Below are positions 44,818 to 57,747 of a stretch of 64,000 nt of DNA, piece by piece (position 1 is the first letter of the stretch; every line of letters starts with the position of its first letter). The stretch is from contig CM059582.1 of assembly GCA_030407085.1 (NCBI GenBank), forward strand, positions 18,519,501 to 18,583,500, in the 5' to 3' direction. Position numbers and translations under genes: made by a program. This DNA is from Trichopria drosophilae. Taxonomy: Eukaryota; Arthropoda; Insecta; Hymenoptera; Diapriidae. The notes beneath the pieces are model-generated. The model searched no databases. It worked only from the letters and a program-made list of their open reading frames with translations, and had not been told where the DNA came from.

Positions 44818-47800
44818 GTAATTGTAACATAGAGAATGCTTTTGTTTTTTCATGCTGTTTCGAAATTATTTTGAAAATAATAAAAGGGTTTAAACATTTT
44901 TGGTTTGGTGTAAATTAGTGTAATCCTCTATTAAATTTGGTAAAATCTATTGTTTCAAATAAATTAATTGGTACCAATTTTTTAATCTAAAAAGTAATTA
45001 AACATTTTACATGACCCTTTACATGAATATTTCATATAATTTCTTAGAGTTGTTATTTATCTTTGCATTAATTTTAGAACTGATTGTTCTGCTTTCAAAT
45101 CTTTGATTGGTAGCTTGCTTTCAAAATGTTAACTTCCAATTTTTTTGCTGATACGAGCCTTTATAAATTGGCAATTTAGTTATTTTACTCATAACAGAAG
45201 AATTTAGTTTAATTTATTTCCATGACGCTGGAGAACTTGTTAATTCTGCAATATCAACAAAATTAAAAAAGGTGTAATATTCTTACATTTTATACAGATT
45301 TCGGTCTCTGATTTTATGAATGTGATGTATTTGGAAAATTGAAAATGTATGATTTTTGGCAATATTTCGGAATTTTTTATACTTCGACTGTTTCAGTGGG
45401 AATATTTTTTATGAATGTTCCATTCCTCCTTGCCGTTTTGTCGAAAATTGAACCTGACATTCGAAAATAGATTACGAAAGATCAGCAATTGATCAGCAAT
45501 TGTAAATTATTTGGTATTTGATTTGCTTTCATTTATCAAAATATATTACCGAACTCATCAAATTCCCAAAATAACTTTTTTGTACTCCTATTCTGTTTAA
45601 ACTCGAAAATTTTTCCGCCACAAGAAACTTTGGACTCCGACGTTGGATTCGCTGTTTTGAATTTCCCAACTTTAATATCATACTCGTATTCTTAGACCTC
45701 CGAGTAGGCGTTTTCAATTAAAAGTGATAAAATATGATTTTCACTATATTAGATCTGTCATTTTTATGTATATTAGATCCAATTTTCCAATTTTGACGTT
45801 GGTATTCAGGACCTGCGAATACCCCCTAATTTACCAAATTATCGAGCGTTATGAAAGTAAAATAAACAAATCCTTCTAATAAAATGAGAACAATAGTTAA
45901 TTTTTTTTTGCCAATGTTATCGATTTTGAAAGCCTCATATTTGAAGGAAAACAATTATTAACAATATGATATAAAATGTAAAATAATAATAAGACGTTTG
46001 TAGCTATTTTTGCATAAAGAAAACATTTTTCAAACTATTGGTGGTTTTCTAGAAACAAATCATGATATTTCAAGAAAAGTTGTCAGAAAACAGTAAAAGA
46101 ACATATTTTACATTCTTTTCAAGGGTTGGATCGTGTAGAATACATCTGAAAATAATTAGAACGTATAGTTTGGTAAAAAGTTAACAGCGATTTTATTAAA
46201 AATTCAGAGTCCAAATTGATTGTTCAATTTTGTGTTATTCAGGCGTTAAGGTAATTAGACCCCGCGATAAAGTATGTTTGCGAATATTACTTAATGGCAT
46301 TTCGAAGAAATTAATTTTCATTATTAATAATATTGTTCACGAGAGACAAAAATTGAAACCTGCAAAAATACTTGACTAAACAACTTTTATTCTGTACTAA
46401 AATTTGTTTCTTTTCGTCAGTTAACATTTTTTTTTTAAATGAATGAATTCTAAGGAGTGACGGCCTATTTTATAGGGAAAAAGATTCTCTACTAATTTAC
46501 GGTACGAATTTTGCACATTTCTGTAGCTCACGTGAAACATCTGAATTTCGTTTTTTTTATATTAATTTTATTAAAAAAAATATTAATACTTTTCATAATT
46601 TCTGAATAATTTTAGTGATCAGGTAAAACATTTTGGTAAATTGTTTTCATTTCTTCAGCGGAATGTCATTATATTGCTGATAGTTACAAAATTATATTGT
46701 CCACTATCCAAATCTGTTTTGACATATCTATTCATGTTGAATACGACGTTAGTGACTAAAATGCACCCAGAGTAGAGATTTTAGTGAAAATTATGGGAAA
46801 TTGGCCGGGGAACAAAATTCAAATCAACCCCCCCCCCCCCGAAAGGCTAAAATTTCGATATTGCATGAGTCCAAGGAATTTTAATTTGCTTTCTTTTTGC
46901 CAAATTTTCAAAGACAAAGTAAAGAAAATCACGTTGGAGCCATGATATATCGACATTTTGGCCTTTCGGTATGTTGATTTTCGGAAAAAAGTATTTAATT
47001 TCCCTAGCATGGAAATTGGAGTTGCACTTGTATCTCGTGACTTTTAAACTCCTAAATGCAAAGATTTTATGTTTTTTATTGCTATGCAATTATTTATGGT
47101 CAAATTACTTGTAATTTATATCAATGTTTGGATTTTATATAAGATATAAACACCTTTTTATTTTTATTAATGTATTAGAATGAGAATTTACAACCACAAT
47201 ACAATTTTGTAACTATAAATTCTGAGTATTTACTGTTTCATTAATACGTACAATTATTAGAAAATTCAAAATTGTTTACTTTGCCACTATTGTATTCAGA
47301 AAAGTAAATAAAAAAACATTTAGAATATAATTATTGCACTGGATGTACAGTTTCAATGAGGATTTTATCCGGCATTACATCAATTTAGATGCAGTCAATA
47401 TTCGAAAGTATGAAAAATTTTCTACCCGGGTTGGGAAAAGAAAATGTATGAGAAACAAACAACGATTAAGGTCGAGTCTACCTAATGGTGCGTAAGCTCG
47501 CAAGTTTGAAAACATCACTTTTCGGTGTTCATCATATAAGCGAAAGCGCTCGAATCTCTTTCTTACGAATTATTCTGCTTGTTTAAATTTTCATATCAAA
47601 TCTTATTTTAATGGGTTTAAAAAGAAACTTTCTTATTTTATAATATTAAATTAAATTGTTATTGATTGCAATTTATATAAAAATAGACCTAATATATAAT
47701 AAGGTATTGTTAAGAATATCAATGTCCGTCTAAAAATGAATAAATACGAAAATAAGACAATATTTTATTTTTAGGTATTTTTAACTCCTTTTAAATTATG

Positions 47801-47941
47801 TTCATTTCATGTTTTAAAACTTTTCTTACATGTGTGGCAACGTAAAGGTTGAAAATCTTAAATACACATTTTCTATAATGTTATTTTTATATATCAATGT
47901 CTGCTAATATGTAATAAAAATGTGTGTAATTTCTTTCACAG
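44818..47941 (+). other. Intron 1 of the TBC1D30-like gene
   Basis: GTAATT donor and TTCTTTCACAG acceptor. AT-rich. A run of 14 C lies at 46828-46841, and a diverged copy of the GGCGGATCC/GATTCG dispersed family at about 45630-45840. No nested gene is recognised. Confidence 0.65.
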
Positions 47942-48134
47942 TTATATTCACCTCCTCCACTAAAAATAAAGTTTGAAGAAGTTAAATTATCCACTTTGGT
48001 TGATCAATTATTGCTGGATATATATGGATCAGGGGATGGCGACAAATTACGATCAGGTGGTGAATCATCGGCTTCATCTTGGAAAGTTCATACACCACAT
48101 CCGTACTTACGAAAAACTCGATTGCGGTTGAAAA
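47942..48134 (+). CDS. TBC1D30-like: TBC1D30-like gene, second coding exon
   Basis: 193 bases between TTCTTTCACAG and GTAAGT, entering in phase 0 and leaving in phase 1. It encodes LYSPPPLKIKFEEVKLSTLV, then DQLLLDIYGSGDGDKL, a serine-rich linker and HPYLRKTRLRLK. The short S-x-L-V-x-x-L-L-x-x-I/L-Y helix resembles a segment I remember before the TBC domain in TBC1D30 (SLVSGLLNELYS). Good splice sites and an open frame over the whole exon support it as real. Confidence 0.75.
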
Positions 48135-49855
48135 GTAAGTTTATAAATTAGCACACATTTAGTTTTATAGCACATTTGATTTTTAGTAGTATAATTTTAG
48201 TTTGTATTATATGTGACGTTTTATACTTGATCTTCCTACACCATTTGCCAACGTTGATCCATCATTAGCATCATTTTCAGCATTTCCATTTTACAGTCAA
48301 TACTATTTAAATGTTTCTACTAGCTAGTAAGATTAGCTGTATCACCAATATTTGTCGATATGTTCATTATTAAGATTTTCAGAATATAGACTATCAAAAT
48401 TATTTTCAGTTCTCAGTAAACAAATCTAGATTGAACAATTTAAACAAAATAACAACATTAACACTCGAAATTACTATACTTCCTGCTGATAACGCACATA
48501 TGTCCTCGAATTTCATGCATATTGCAGAGTTACGACAAATGACCTGTTCTCAAACATTTTATCATTGTCGATAAAAATGCTAATTGCTGTAAATAATTGC
48601 CTATTTTCACTACAATTGCAAACACCATTTTTTGACCTCGACATACATTGTTAAATAACACAAAATATCAGTTATGTCATAAATAAAATGTTTCTTACCT
48701 AACTTTGTTCAAGTATTCTAGGAATTTGAAGTGGAGTTCATTAATGTTGCGAAAAAAATCATTTGTTTCGTTACAGTTTTGATTTTTGACCATATTTCAT
48801 TATCCATTCTGAATGGGCGGAAATATATAATAAGTAACTACACAAATTAAAATATTGATACTACTTTTTTTTTATTAAAGTGAATGGTCGATCTATTAAT
48901 TAAAGTATATTTAGCAGCATTATTAGCTACACTACATTATCAATTATTAACACTATTAAATAATTATCAGCAGATGATGTTACAAGTTTAATTTACTTTA
49001 TTAACCCATTTAATATCACAGCTTAGGCACATTATTAACATTAAATACAAGAAAATATCGAAAAAATTCGCAATAAAGAAAATTTGCAAGACTAATAATT
49101 TTTCCAAGATTTTAACGTTTTTTCTGCTGATCAAATTGATATCTTTAAGTAATAGTTCTTGATCAAATGTAAGAGATGTTTAGAAATCTAATATTTTACA
49201 TTGTAGATACATGGGGAAATTTACAGGAGTTTTTATTTTAAGTGAAAATAAGTCACGGACTCCTTTGAAGTCACAGCTTTAAATTTTGTTCTGGTTATGT
49301 TATATATAAGTCATTCCGAAATCGGTAAATACTTCCTAAAAGTTAACACCTAAAAATTTTACTGTGACTGTAGTATCTGACGTATTTTGGTGCACTTACT
49401 ACGAATATCATTGTTCCGGACAGAATCGAATTGCGTTAACTGCGGTACCCGGCGTGGGTTTTTCTGCAGTTTTCCCCACGCCATTGCACACCCGAATGGG
49501 GGTACTTCTCAAAAAGTCGGCTGCAGCCGCAATGAAGGGTGCCTATAGGTTTTATGTACGGGCCCTTCATACTTGGTGACGACGCGCGCAATATTAGAAA
49601 TTATTGTAAATTGGAGTAATTGAGGAGTCCCTATACGATTTAACGCGCGTTATAATGATTTACATGAGTAGTGAAATTTCGATTCGGAGCAAGGTATCTT
49701 AAAATCGGAGCAAGGTGGATTTAGATTCGGAGCAAGGTCCGTTTGAGTTTCGGAGCAAGGAGAATTCGGAATTGGAGCAGAGCAGATTTCGGAGTCGGAT
49801 CGATGTCTACTGGTAATTCGGAGCACGGTTCGATTGCTATTTCGGAGTTGTTTAC

Positions 49856-50135
49856 GATCTGCCGGTGATTCACTTCCAGATGGATAGTACCCGGAGGTTC
49901 TACGCGCGGGGACTCGAGGCGTCGAGATCTGCCGTTGCTGGTAATCTGGAGAATGAGAAGTCTGGAAGTTAGTAACCCGGAGATGCGGACTAACCGATCT
50001 GCTGGTGATTCGCTTTTGGATGGACAGTACTCGGAGGTTCTACGCTCGGGGACTCGGGGAGTCGAGGTCCGCCGATGCTGGTCCTTCGAAGAATAAGAAG
50101 TCCTTAAGTTAGTAACCCAGAGATGGTATTGATGA
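49856..50135. repeat. Two 140-base tandem units inside the LTR U3
   Basis: GATCTGCYGGTGATTC begins at 49856 and 49996. Both continue with GGAGGTTCTACGC, GGGGACTCG and AGTTAGTAACCC. The long minus-strand frame here is a by-product. Confidence 0.75.
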
Positions 50136-50303
50136 TTTGTATGGAAATCGAAGAGTCGATTTGCCATTGTTGGTTTCTCATATCGAAGGTTCGCTAACTA
50201 GAGAGCCACGGTCGGTATTTTACCGACACAGGGGTCGGTGTCTTCGTTGGTCGAATTCATTTAAAATGCCGGTCGAATTTTGGAGCGAGAGAGAAAGAAA
50301 GAA

Positions 50304-50305
<2 letters not shown>

Positions 50306-50369
<64 letters not shown>
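50306..50369. repeat. (GA)n microsatellite inside the LTR U3
   Basis: About 64 bases of GA following a short AAAGAAAGAAAG lead-in. Confidence 0.9.
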
Positions 50370-50370
<1 letters not shown>

Positions 50371-50503
50371 CAGCGAGATTCAGTCGTATGTAAGAATGGA
50401 TATCGTGCTTCGAAATCGAAATTTCCAGATTCGTCGAGAAGCTTAAAAAATAAGACGATCGGGATCCTTAGCAACGTTGTTAGCGTCGGTAGCAACGAGA
50501 GAG

Positions 50504-50510
50504 TATAAAA
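50504..50510 (+). promoter_or_regulatory. TATA box of the LTR promoter
   Basis: TATAAAA in the context GAGAGTATAAAAACGGG, about 108 bases before the LTR's AATAAA. Confidence 0.6.
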
Positions 50511-50611
50511 ACGGGCGACTCCTCCGTTCCCAACACACTCGATTTTCGAATTTCGATCAACGGAGATCGTTACGGCCGGTCGGTTTCGCGATTTGTCGTC
50601 ACCAACATCGC

Positions 50612-50617
50612 AATAAA
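50612..50617 (+). terminator. Polyadenylation signal of the LTR
   Basis: AATAAA, 73 bases before the LTR end, downstream of the TATA box. Confidence 0.55.
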
Positions 50618-51539
50618 AGTAGCTTGCTATTGAGAATATCGGCTTGTTTGTTTTATTAAAATTTCCACCCGGTCAATCGTGAACAATCATAATGAAAATT
50701 AGCAGGAAGGTCATTTTCAAGGTCAAAGCAAACAAACCTGGTTTTTGTTTTTATAGCGTTTATTTTCAAAATGACGACTCCAGTTTTTATTGTACCTATG
50801 GTGTTCCATGTATTTATGTGCTGTTTACGAATATCATAAACAAAATTGGCGACAAGGTCATTTTCAAGGTCGTCACTAAAGAATAATGACATGCAGCTGC
50901 GTTTTTCTTGCACATATTTTTGTCGCTGTTGTCCTGTCACCATTTTATACTGTTTATTATGAAAAAAATATAAATGTAAAGAAGAGATATTTACCAAAGC
51001 CACTCGGGCCAAGAACAGTTTTTGATACACGTCAGTATGCCAATAATACAATCATTGACTTCAAGTAACTATTATGCTCCAATTATTGTATGTTTTTATA
51101 TGAGTATTAGTTTCCTGAAAGTCGAGCAATCGACTCGTTTTTTAAAATATCCATCGAACAAAATAACAAAGGAATTGCCTCTTTACCGATATCCCCTATT
51201 GTGGACAACTCAATTTTATCAATTAATCCCAAGATCAGATATATTTTATATATTCTAAGGATTATTAAAAGTGTAATGAAAAATAAAATATTGCTTCATT
51301 GTGGATATTGCAGAAAAAGGTTTGCCACATAATTTTGTTTTCATACCCTGCTTTTGTATTATGACACTTCATTTAATAAAATTCTAATGGTTGCTATAAA
51401 ATCAGATGTGAAAAATGTTAAATTTATATTTTCCAAGAATAACAATGGCTGAATGATGATATCTGCAATGAAATGGTTAAGGAATTGCATCTTTAATTAA
51501 AAATAAACAAAACAATGGCTTTGGTCTACAAATAAATAG

Positions 51540-52164
51540 GGTGCACCTAAAAAACCCGACAAATCACAAAACAGACACTTCAAAAACGCGACATTTCAAA
51601 ATACAGACATTCAAAAACCAGACCTTTCAAAAAAAAAAACAGACATTCGAAAATCACACGATCTCGGGTCGCCATGCTTGAGGTCTCACCGCAAGGTCAT
51701 TTCAAGGTCAGAATTGTTTGACCAAGGGATTCATTTTGTAGGTCACTTGAATGCCAAATCAGTTTGACCCACGGATTATGGGTGCGCCTCAAAAAGCTGA
51801 CAAATCGCAAAACAGACACTTCAAAAATCAGACGTTTAAAAAAACAGATATTCAAAAACCAAACATTTAAAAAAATACATATTCTGAAAATATAATTAAT
51901 GATAGAATTCTCAATGTGCATAATAAATATAATCCAGGGGTCGAATTGATTTGACCTTCAAATGCCCTTGTAGTGAGATCGCAAGGGCGGCGACCTGAGA
52001 TAATTTGTTAAGTATTGAACGCACCAATCGGTGGTGTGTATTATTACATGTCAGGTTTTTGAATTTCTGTATTTTGAAATGTCTGATTTTTAAAGTCTGC
52101 ATTTTGAAATGTCGAGTTTTTAAAATGTCTGTTTTTTGATTTGTCGGGTTTTTGAGGTGCATCC
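51540..52164. mobile_element. Foldback element, 625 bases, ends built of short CAGACATTTCAAAA motifs
   Basis: The left end GGTGCACCTAAAAAACCCGA and the right end (inverted) GGATGCACCTCAAAAACCCG continue for about 100 bases as runs of ACAGACATTTCAAAA-like motifs about 14-16 bases long. ATAAATAG lies directly outside both ends (51532-51539 and 52165-52172), an 8-bp duplication. A second inward-facing left-type end (GGGTGCGCCTCAAAAAGCTG) occurs at 51780, so the copy is nested or partially duplicated. No coding frame. Confidence 0.75.
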
Positions 52165-54163
52165 ATAAATAGTAGCTTAATAGTCGGTCCTCTTGAAAAG
52201 GAATACTAGTTACTCGAAATGTCGAGAAACAAAATTTGTATACAATTTATTAACTTGTAGGCCATAGTCTGATCATGATTAGATCGACTAAATTAAAAAA
52301 AAGTACCATCTATGCATATATAATAATTTGAAATCTTGCTATATATGGGAGTATCATACATTTTTTCTTTAATAAAGAAGACGTGGACCTGTACTGTACG
52401 AAAAATTAAAACTCAAATCGAAAAAGTAACCCTTACTAGCATCGATCGATGGTAGACGAAGGTAAGAGGTATGTCGTCGAATGATAAAGCCAAGTATACT
52501 TTCACCGTCGCGCTCCATGGAAGGGTGAAAATATGAAGACAATATAAGTATCTGCACTTGACTACAATCAGGTCATCTAACTAGCTGGTTCATCAGCTTC
52601 GCTTGCACACTTTCTTTTTTGCGCTATTATAGCCCTTTTCTTTTCATTTCCGTCATTAAATGAAGCACAGAAATTATCACTTATTTTACTTCAAAGTACT
52701 GTGTGTCTATTTTAAAATATTGAATTTTCTTTTGTTTGTGTAAACATTGCCAACGCTTCAGTTCGCTATTAATATAATTTTGGTTTTGTTGCTTTTCCCT
52801 TTTATTCAGTTTTATTTTCTGCAGGGATGTAATAATTAAATTTTGTGAAGAGAAATGTATATAAACGTGAATCCCATATAACATGTCGCAAATGCATTTT
52901 TATATCACTCGAAATAACCCAAAATATTATATTTTACATTACAATTAAAATAATTGCAGTTATGAAAATAAATTTTGAATATTAATATCACTCAAATGTG
53001 AAACGCTGAATTAAAACAGATTATTTTTATTTTTCGTGTGCACATATGCACTCGCAACAAGTAAAAACAAAAAATAGTGTGGAAACTCGTATTGATTTAT
53101 TTTTTTTTTATTATTTTTCAAAAGTAATCTGAACATTTTCAAAGAATTTTAAAATATACTTGCCTTTGTAAGTTGTCATTACTAAATACACATTTTCAAA
53201 TTAGACCTGCTTCGTGTAGTCAGTTACTCCACCGGTTTTCTTATTGACAAAGCTTTCTTCTGAAGCGTTTTCTGTTTAACTTTCAAAAGTGTGTAATGTA
53301 TATATCTGGCACGATGTATAATCAAAACTTTTTTATAACAGTTTCATTCACTCATTTAAGGTACTTATGAGATGTTCTACGTTTGGTGTGTGACGTATAC
53401 AGAATGTATTAAAGCTCTCGAAGCTTTGATTAAGTTCGAACTTTAACGATTTCAATGGTCTGGCATGAAGTTGTTAAAATGTAGGTATTCGTTTATATTC
53501 TTTCTCCCTTTGAGTCACAGACGACAATATACAGGAACCCTTTCGATACTTCTTTGTTTCGTAATACTTCTCAGTTCTAAATGAAATTTGTGATTTTTCT
53601 AGCTGTATAAGGATATAAACTTAAACTTTTTATATATAAATTATGAATAATTTTACATTTTGTTTTAGTCTGTACAAATTTATATTTAAACACGAGACTG
53701 ATTTTAAGTCTAATTCGTTTGTGTCAAATTTCCTAAAAATAATATCCTCAAAGTTTCACCTAAAAGGTTTTTGGTGTTCCCAAATATGTATGTGGCGTCA
53801 TATTCTCAAAATATTTTTGGGGTATCTAAATAAATACATTTATTTATGTATTTGGAATACTGATAATAATTCCGTTCTCACTGATTCCAAAACACTGATA
53901 TGTAGCGATTTTTACGAGGATTAGCTAACATTTCCAATTTTTTATCCACCTAATTGGATTCTCCATTTTAGATTTTGAGAATCCAATTTTGTTAAATAAT
54001 AGAGGATTCTACTATTATTTTGTTAAAAGCCCATTCAAATATAAATATTACAATTCTGCATTTCTAAGCAGTATCTGAATTGTGGCTTCGCATCTTTGTT
54101 ATTTTTATTGAAATATACATATGGGTTCTGGTTATGTGTAGAAATTTGATAGTAAAATATTAC

Positions 54164-54786
54164 GGGTGCGGGTAGAAAAATCGACAAATCAAAAAGCCGA
54201 CAGGTCAAAAAACCTACAGTCAAAATACCGATATTCAAAAGCAGACACATCAAAAAGCTGACAGACTAAAAACCGACAAGTCAAAAAGCCAATGCTTAAA
54301 AAAAAAGACACATCGACAAGCGGGCAATCATTTTTTCGGCTCCACGTCTTTATTTCACATGACAACTAATCACACGATAGAATAGAACACGGTGTCAATA
54401 GTGTCGGTTTTTTGACGTGTCGGTTTTTGCAATGTGGGCGTATTCCCTGTAGGCTTTTTGAATGTCAGTATTTTGACTGTCGGTTTTATGACTGCCATTA
54501 TGAAAATTCGGCTTTTCTACTGTCGGATTTTTGCCTGTCGGCTTTTCGAATGGCGGTATTTTGACTGTCAGATTTTCAATCTCTCGGTATTATGACAATT
54601 CGGTTTTTCTAGTGTCGGCTTTTGGAATGGCGGTATTTTGACTGTTAGATTTTTGATCTGTCGGTATTATGACAATTCGGTTTTTCTAGTGTCGGATTTT
54701 TGCCTGTCGGCTTTTCGAATGTCGATATTATGCCGGTTTTTCGACCAGTCGGCTTTTTGATGTATCGGTTTTTTGACCCGCACCCA
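54164..54786. mobile_element. Foldback element, 623 bases, same architecture, CGACAAATCAAAAAGC motifs
   Basis: Left end GGGTGCGGGTAGAAAAATCG and right end (inverted) TGGGTGCGGGTCAAAAAACC. Both arms consist of repeated TCGGTTTTTxGAxxTG / CAAAAAGCCGAC motifs. The flanks are AATATTAC (54156-54163) and TATATTAC (54787-54794), an 8-bp duplication with one mismatch. Length and layout nearly equal those of the element at 51540, although the motif sequences differ. No coding frame. Confidence 0.7.
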
Positions 54787-55589
54787 TATATTACGCATCA
54801 TAAAAATAATACGAAATGAATACATCAGATATCGTCTTGCTATAATAACCCGCTTTATGGATAACATCACTGATTCTAATATAAATTAAAACATATCAAG
54901 ACTTACACGCGAGCATTACGTGCGATTTTACATAAATATTCAAAATGGTGTGAGTATAAGAAATATTGATAATAAATACATTAGAAATTGTAAGTGGAAA
55001 CATGGAAAACTAGTGAGACAATCACAATTTAGGGGGTCAATTTTTTAAACGCAGCAAATTAAATCTTTATATTTATTGCTCTACGTAATTTATTCCTGCA
55101 TATAATGTTTATTTGTGGCAAAATAAATCTTATTATCTATTAAATTGACTTTCTTACGTACAAGCGAGAAAGTAATATCCCAAAGGAACGAAAATATCAA
55201 GAAGAAAGTTCTCTCACAAATTTGAATTTTAATTATATTTCAAACAGTACCAGTGAAATATGATGGTGGTAACAAATCTTAGTGACATTTTTGTGAGAAT
55301 AAAGTTAAAAATAACGAATACGTTACAAGTGATTCGAATTTCCCTTTGTATTATATTTGTCAGAAATTTAGTTTTTATTTTATATGGAGAAAATCAATTT
55401 ATCATTCAGCGTTCTTCATTCTTTAATTTATATAAGCCTGAGGTATATAACTAACGTATAAAAATAAATTTGAATCATTTTTCAATATTACTAATTAATT
55501 TATAAACAATAATGTACCAAAAAATACCGTATTTTTTTTCAAAATAAATCGTTTGTGAAGAAATTCTTTCCACTGATTAAGACTCCGAA

Positions 55590-55645
55590 GTCAGAATTTT
55601 GAATTTCAAAATGGCGGATCCAATATGGCGGATAAAAAGAATGAA
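55590..55645. repeat. Copy of the dispersed AAAATGGCGGATCCAATATG family
   Basis: TTCAAAATGGCGGATCCAAT and ATGGCGG match the tandem unit at 24.0 kb almost exactly. Confidence 0.6.
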
Positions 55646-55758
55646 ATTTACATAGAATTTTACAAAATTCTGTTTCAAGCGATTTTGATCCAACCTGTAC
55701 AACGTGGCACAAAGGTTTAACTGTGCATAAAAAGATATGCAAGGGAAAGAGTGTGATG

Positions 55759-56791
55759 AACAAAGAACCCTGCACAAACCTTATGGAAAGTGGTCCTCGG
55801 ATAAATTCTCTCAAATTGATATATGTTATAGTTCTTGATGTTCCAATGAAAAGTCTCTATGGCCACAAGGCCTGAAAATGAATAGTATTTTCTGCCCGTG
55901 TATCCAAAGTACTAATATTTTTATGTAAAAAAATCGCTATTTTGGCTATAACTCAGTGCCTTTTAAAGATATGCCATCGAGTGAGGGCTTATTTTAACGC
56001 TTTTTTCAAGCCCTGCCATTCGTCTAAATGATATTTTGACCTACAATGAAAATGTCTTTAGTTATAACGGCATAAAGGGGAAAAATCTCTATTTGCGGTT
56101 TTCCGCTTTTAGCTCATTTTGCGTAACGTAACGTAAAGTAGTTAACGTAATATCACACTGGTAAAAGTTATAGAAATTGAAGACGAAAAAAATGGCGTCT
56201 TATACATTACGTTTTGATAAAAATTAAGCCCATAAGGAAACCGTTATTGTGAGAGAATTTACGAAAATCGGGTTTTGTAACGGTGATGCGCATTTATTGC
56301 CAATTCCACGACATTAGGACGCACTTTACGGGCTCAGTTTTTATCAAAATGGAACATATAAGGGGTCAATTTGTTAATCTTTTTGAGCTCTACAACTTTT
56401 TTGGTGATATTACGTTAACTACTTAGCGAAATGAATTAAAAACGGAAAAAATAAAAAATTAGAATTTTTTCCCGTTTATGCCGTTATAACTAAAGAAATC
56501 TTCATTGTAGGTCAAAATGTCATAAAGACCAATGACAGGGCTTGAAAAAAGCTTTAAAATGAGCCCTTACGCGATAAAATATCTTTAAAACAAATCGAGC
56601 TATAGTAAAAATAGTTCTTTTTTATAGCAAAATACTAGTAATTTGGATGCACGTGCAGAAAAAACTATTAATTTTCAGGCCTTGTGGCAATGGGGACTTT
56701 TCATCAGAACATCAAAGCTATAACATATATCAGTTTGAACAAATTTAACCGAGGGCCACTTTCCATAAGGTTTGTGCAGGGTCCTTTTGTT
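55759..56791. mobile_element. Large palindromic foldback, 1.03 kb, arms of about 480 bases
   Basis: The left end AACAAAGAACCCTGCACAAA and right end (inverted) AACAAAAGGACCCTGCACAA pair, continuing through ACCTTATGGAAAGTGG, ATATGTTATAG, AAGGCCTGAAAATxAATAGT, GTTATAACGGCATAAA and GTTAACGTAATATCAC to about 56238/56315, with a roughly 75-base spacer. Arm similarity is high throughout. No coding frame. The end sequence differs from the other foldbacks here. Confidence 0.8.
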
Positions 56792-57596
56792 GAAAGATCC
56801 ATTAATTTAACATCTTTTTAATTTAGAATTTGCATAAGATTTTAAACGCTTTAAGTTGGAAAGTTTTCTGAAAACACCCAACATAGAAATCACTGAGATT
56901 CTCGAATTGTGAGGTTTTCTTTAAAGCATTATTGAGGATTACCATACTTTATAATAAAAAAATATTCATTTATTGAACATAATAATTCATTTACTCCCAT
57001 TATACATATCTGTATACAATCACAACTAATTTTACGAAATGGTAAAACTACTCGAAGAGTAACAAATTACGATTTTCTTAATATCGTCATGGTTTAATAT
57101 ATATTCCCATCCAAAAAGTATAGATGTGTTTTATTTTCATTATAATGATACCATTATTAAGACGATGTTATCGGTGTTCAATAAATTTGGATAATAAAAT
57201 TTCGACACCTTTAGTTCCATACGCCCCATATGTGCTGCGTCTAACTTTGATTCATTAGCACACGCTTTGATGTGCTTAGTTTCGAGACAAATTGCATTTT
57301 CATGTAATCTGTGAAAATGTCATATTGAGCAGTTACTAAATTGTCGTGCATTAACATTATTCAATTCCAGTGGTTACATTAAAAAATTCCTATTTCAAGT
57401 GAAATCGTTATCCATCCTCGTTAACTTGATATACTGTTTCATCTTAACTGCATGTAGATTAAATTTAGCATCGAAAATTGAAACCAAATCATAATTAATT
57501 GTACAACTAAGGATAGCTGATTAATATCCATTCCAATAAACACGAGTATTCGTGAACGTTAAATTTCACTTCACTTGTCTCATATTTACTATAAGA

Positions 57597-57634
57597 AGTA
57601 AATAAATAAATAAATAAATAAATAAATGCATAAA
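57597..57634. repeat. (AAAT)n microsatellite
   Basis: About nine AAAT units, 110 bases before exon 3. Confidence 0.8.
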
Positions 57635-57747
57635 TAAAAATAAATATATTTTTAATAATAAATAGAAATTAATTTGTTAAGCCATAAGATATTATTTTAA
57701 TTAAAACTTGTATAAATTATTCTAAGTTATATTCTATTTATTTTCAG

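Larger units (their letters stand above)
49412..50685 (+). mobile_element. Solo LTR, 1274 bases, with 5-bp target duplication
   Basis: Begins TGTTCCGGAC and ends CGTGAACA, with ATCAT immediately on both sides (49407-49411 and 50686-50690), so it has TG...CA ends and a 5-bp duplication. A TATA box (TATAAAA, 50504-50510) stands near the 3' part and AATAAA at 50612-50617, placing U3, R and U5 in normal order on the plus strand. U3 contains repeated TTCGGAGCAAGG motifs (49680-49800), two 140-base tandem units (49856-50135) and a (GA)n tract. No internal coding region remains. GC content is much higher than the intron around it. The superfamily (probably Ty3/gypsy or BEL) is undetermined. Confidence 0.75.
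48135..57747 (+). other. Intron 2 of the TBC1D30-like gene (9.6 kb, transposon-rich)
   Basis: GTAAGT donor, TTATTTTCAG acceptor. Holds a solo LTR (49412-50685), two 0.6-kb foldbacks (51540-52164, 54164-54786), a 1-kb palindrome (55759-56791) and an (AAAT)n tract. The stretches between them are AT-rich, and I see no gene in them. Confidence 0.7.

Noticed and set aside
49721..50167. 148-codon minus-strand frame
   Set aside because: It falls within the tandem units of the LTR U3; its length reflects the duplicated unit rather than a protein gene.
57597..57634. (AAAT)n as a LINE tail
   Set aside because: No LINE coding or 3' sequence adjoins it on either side; treated as a simple microsatellite.
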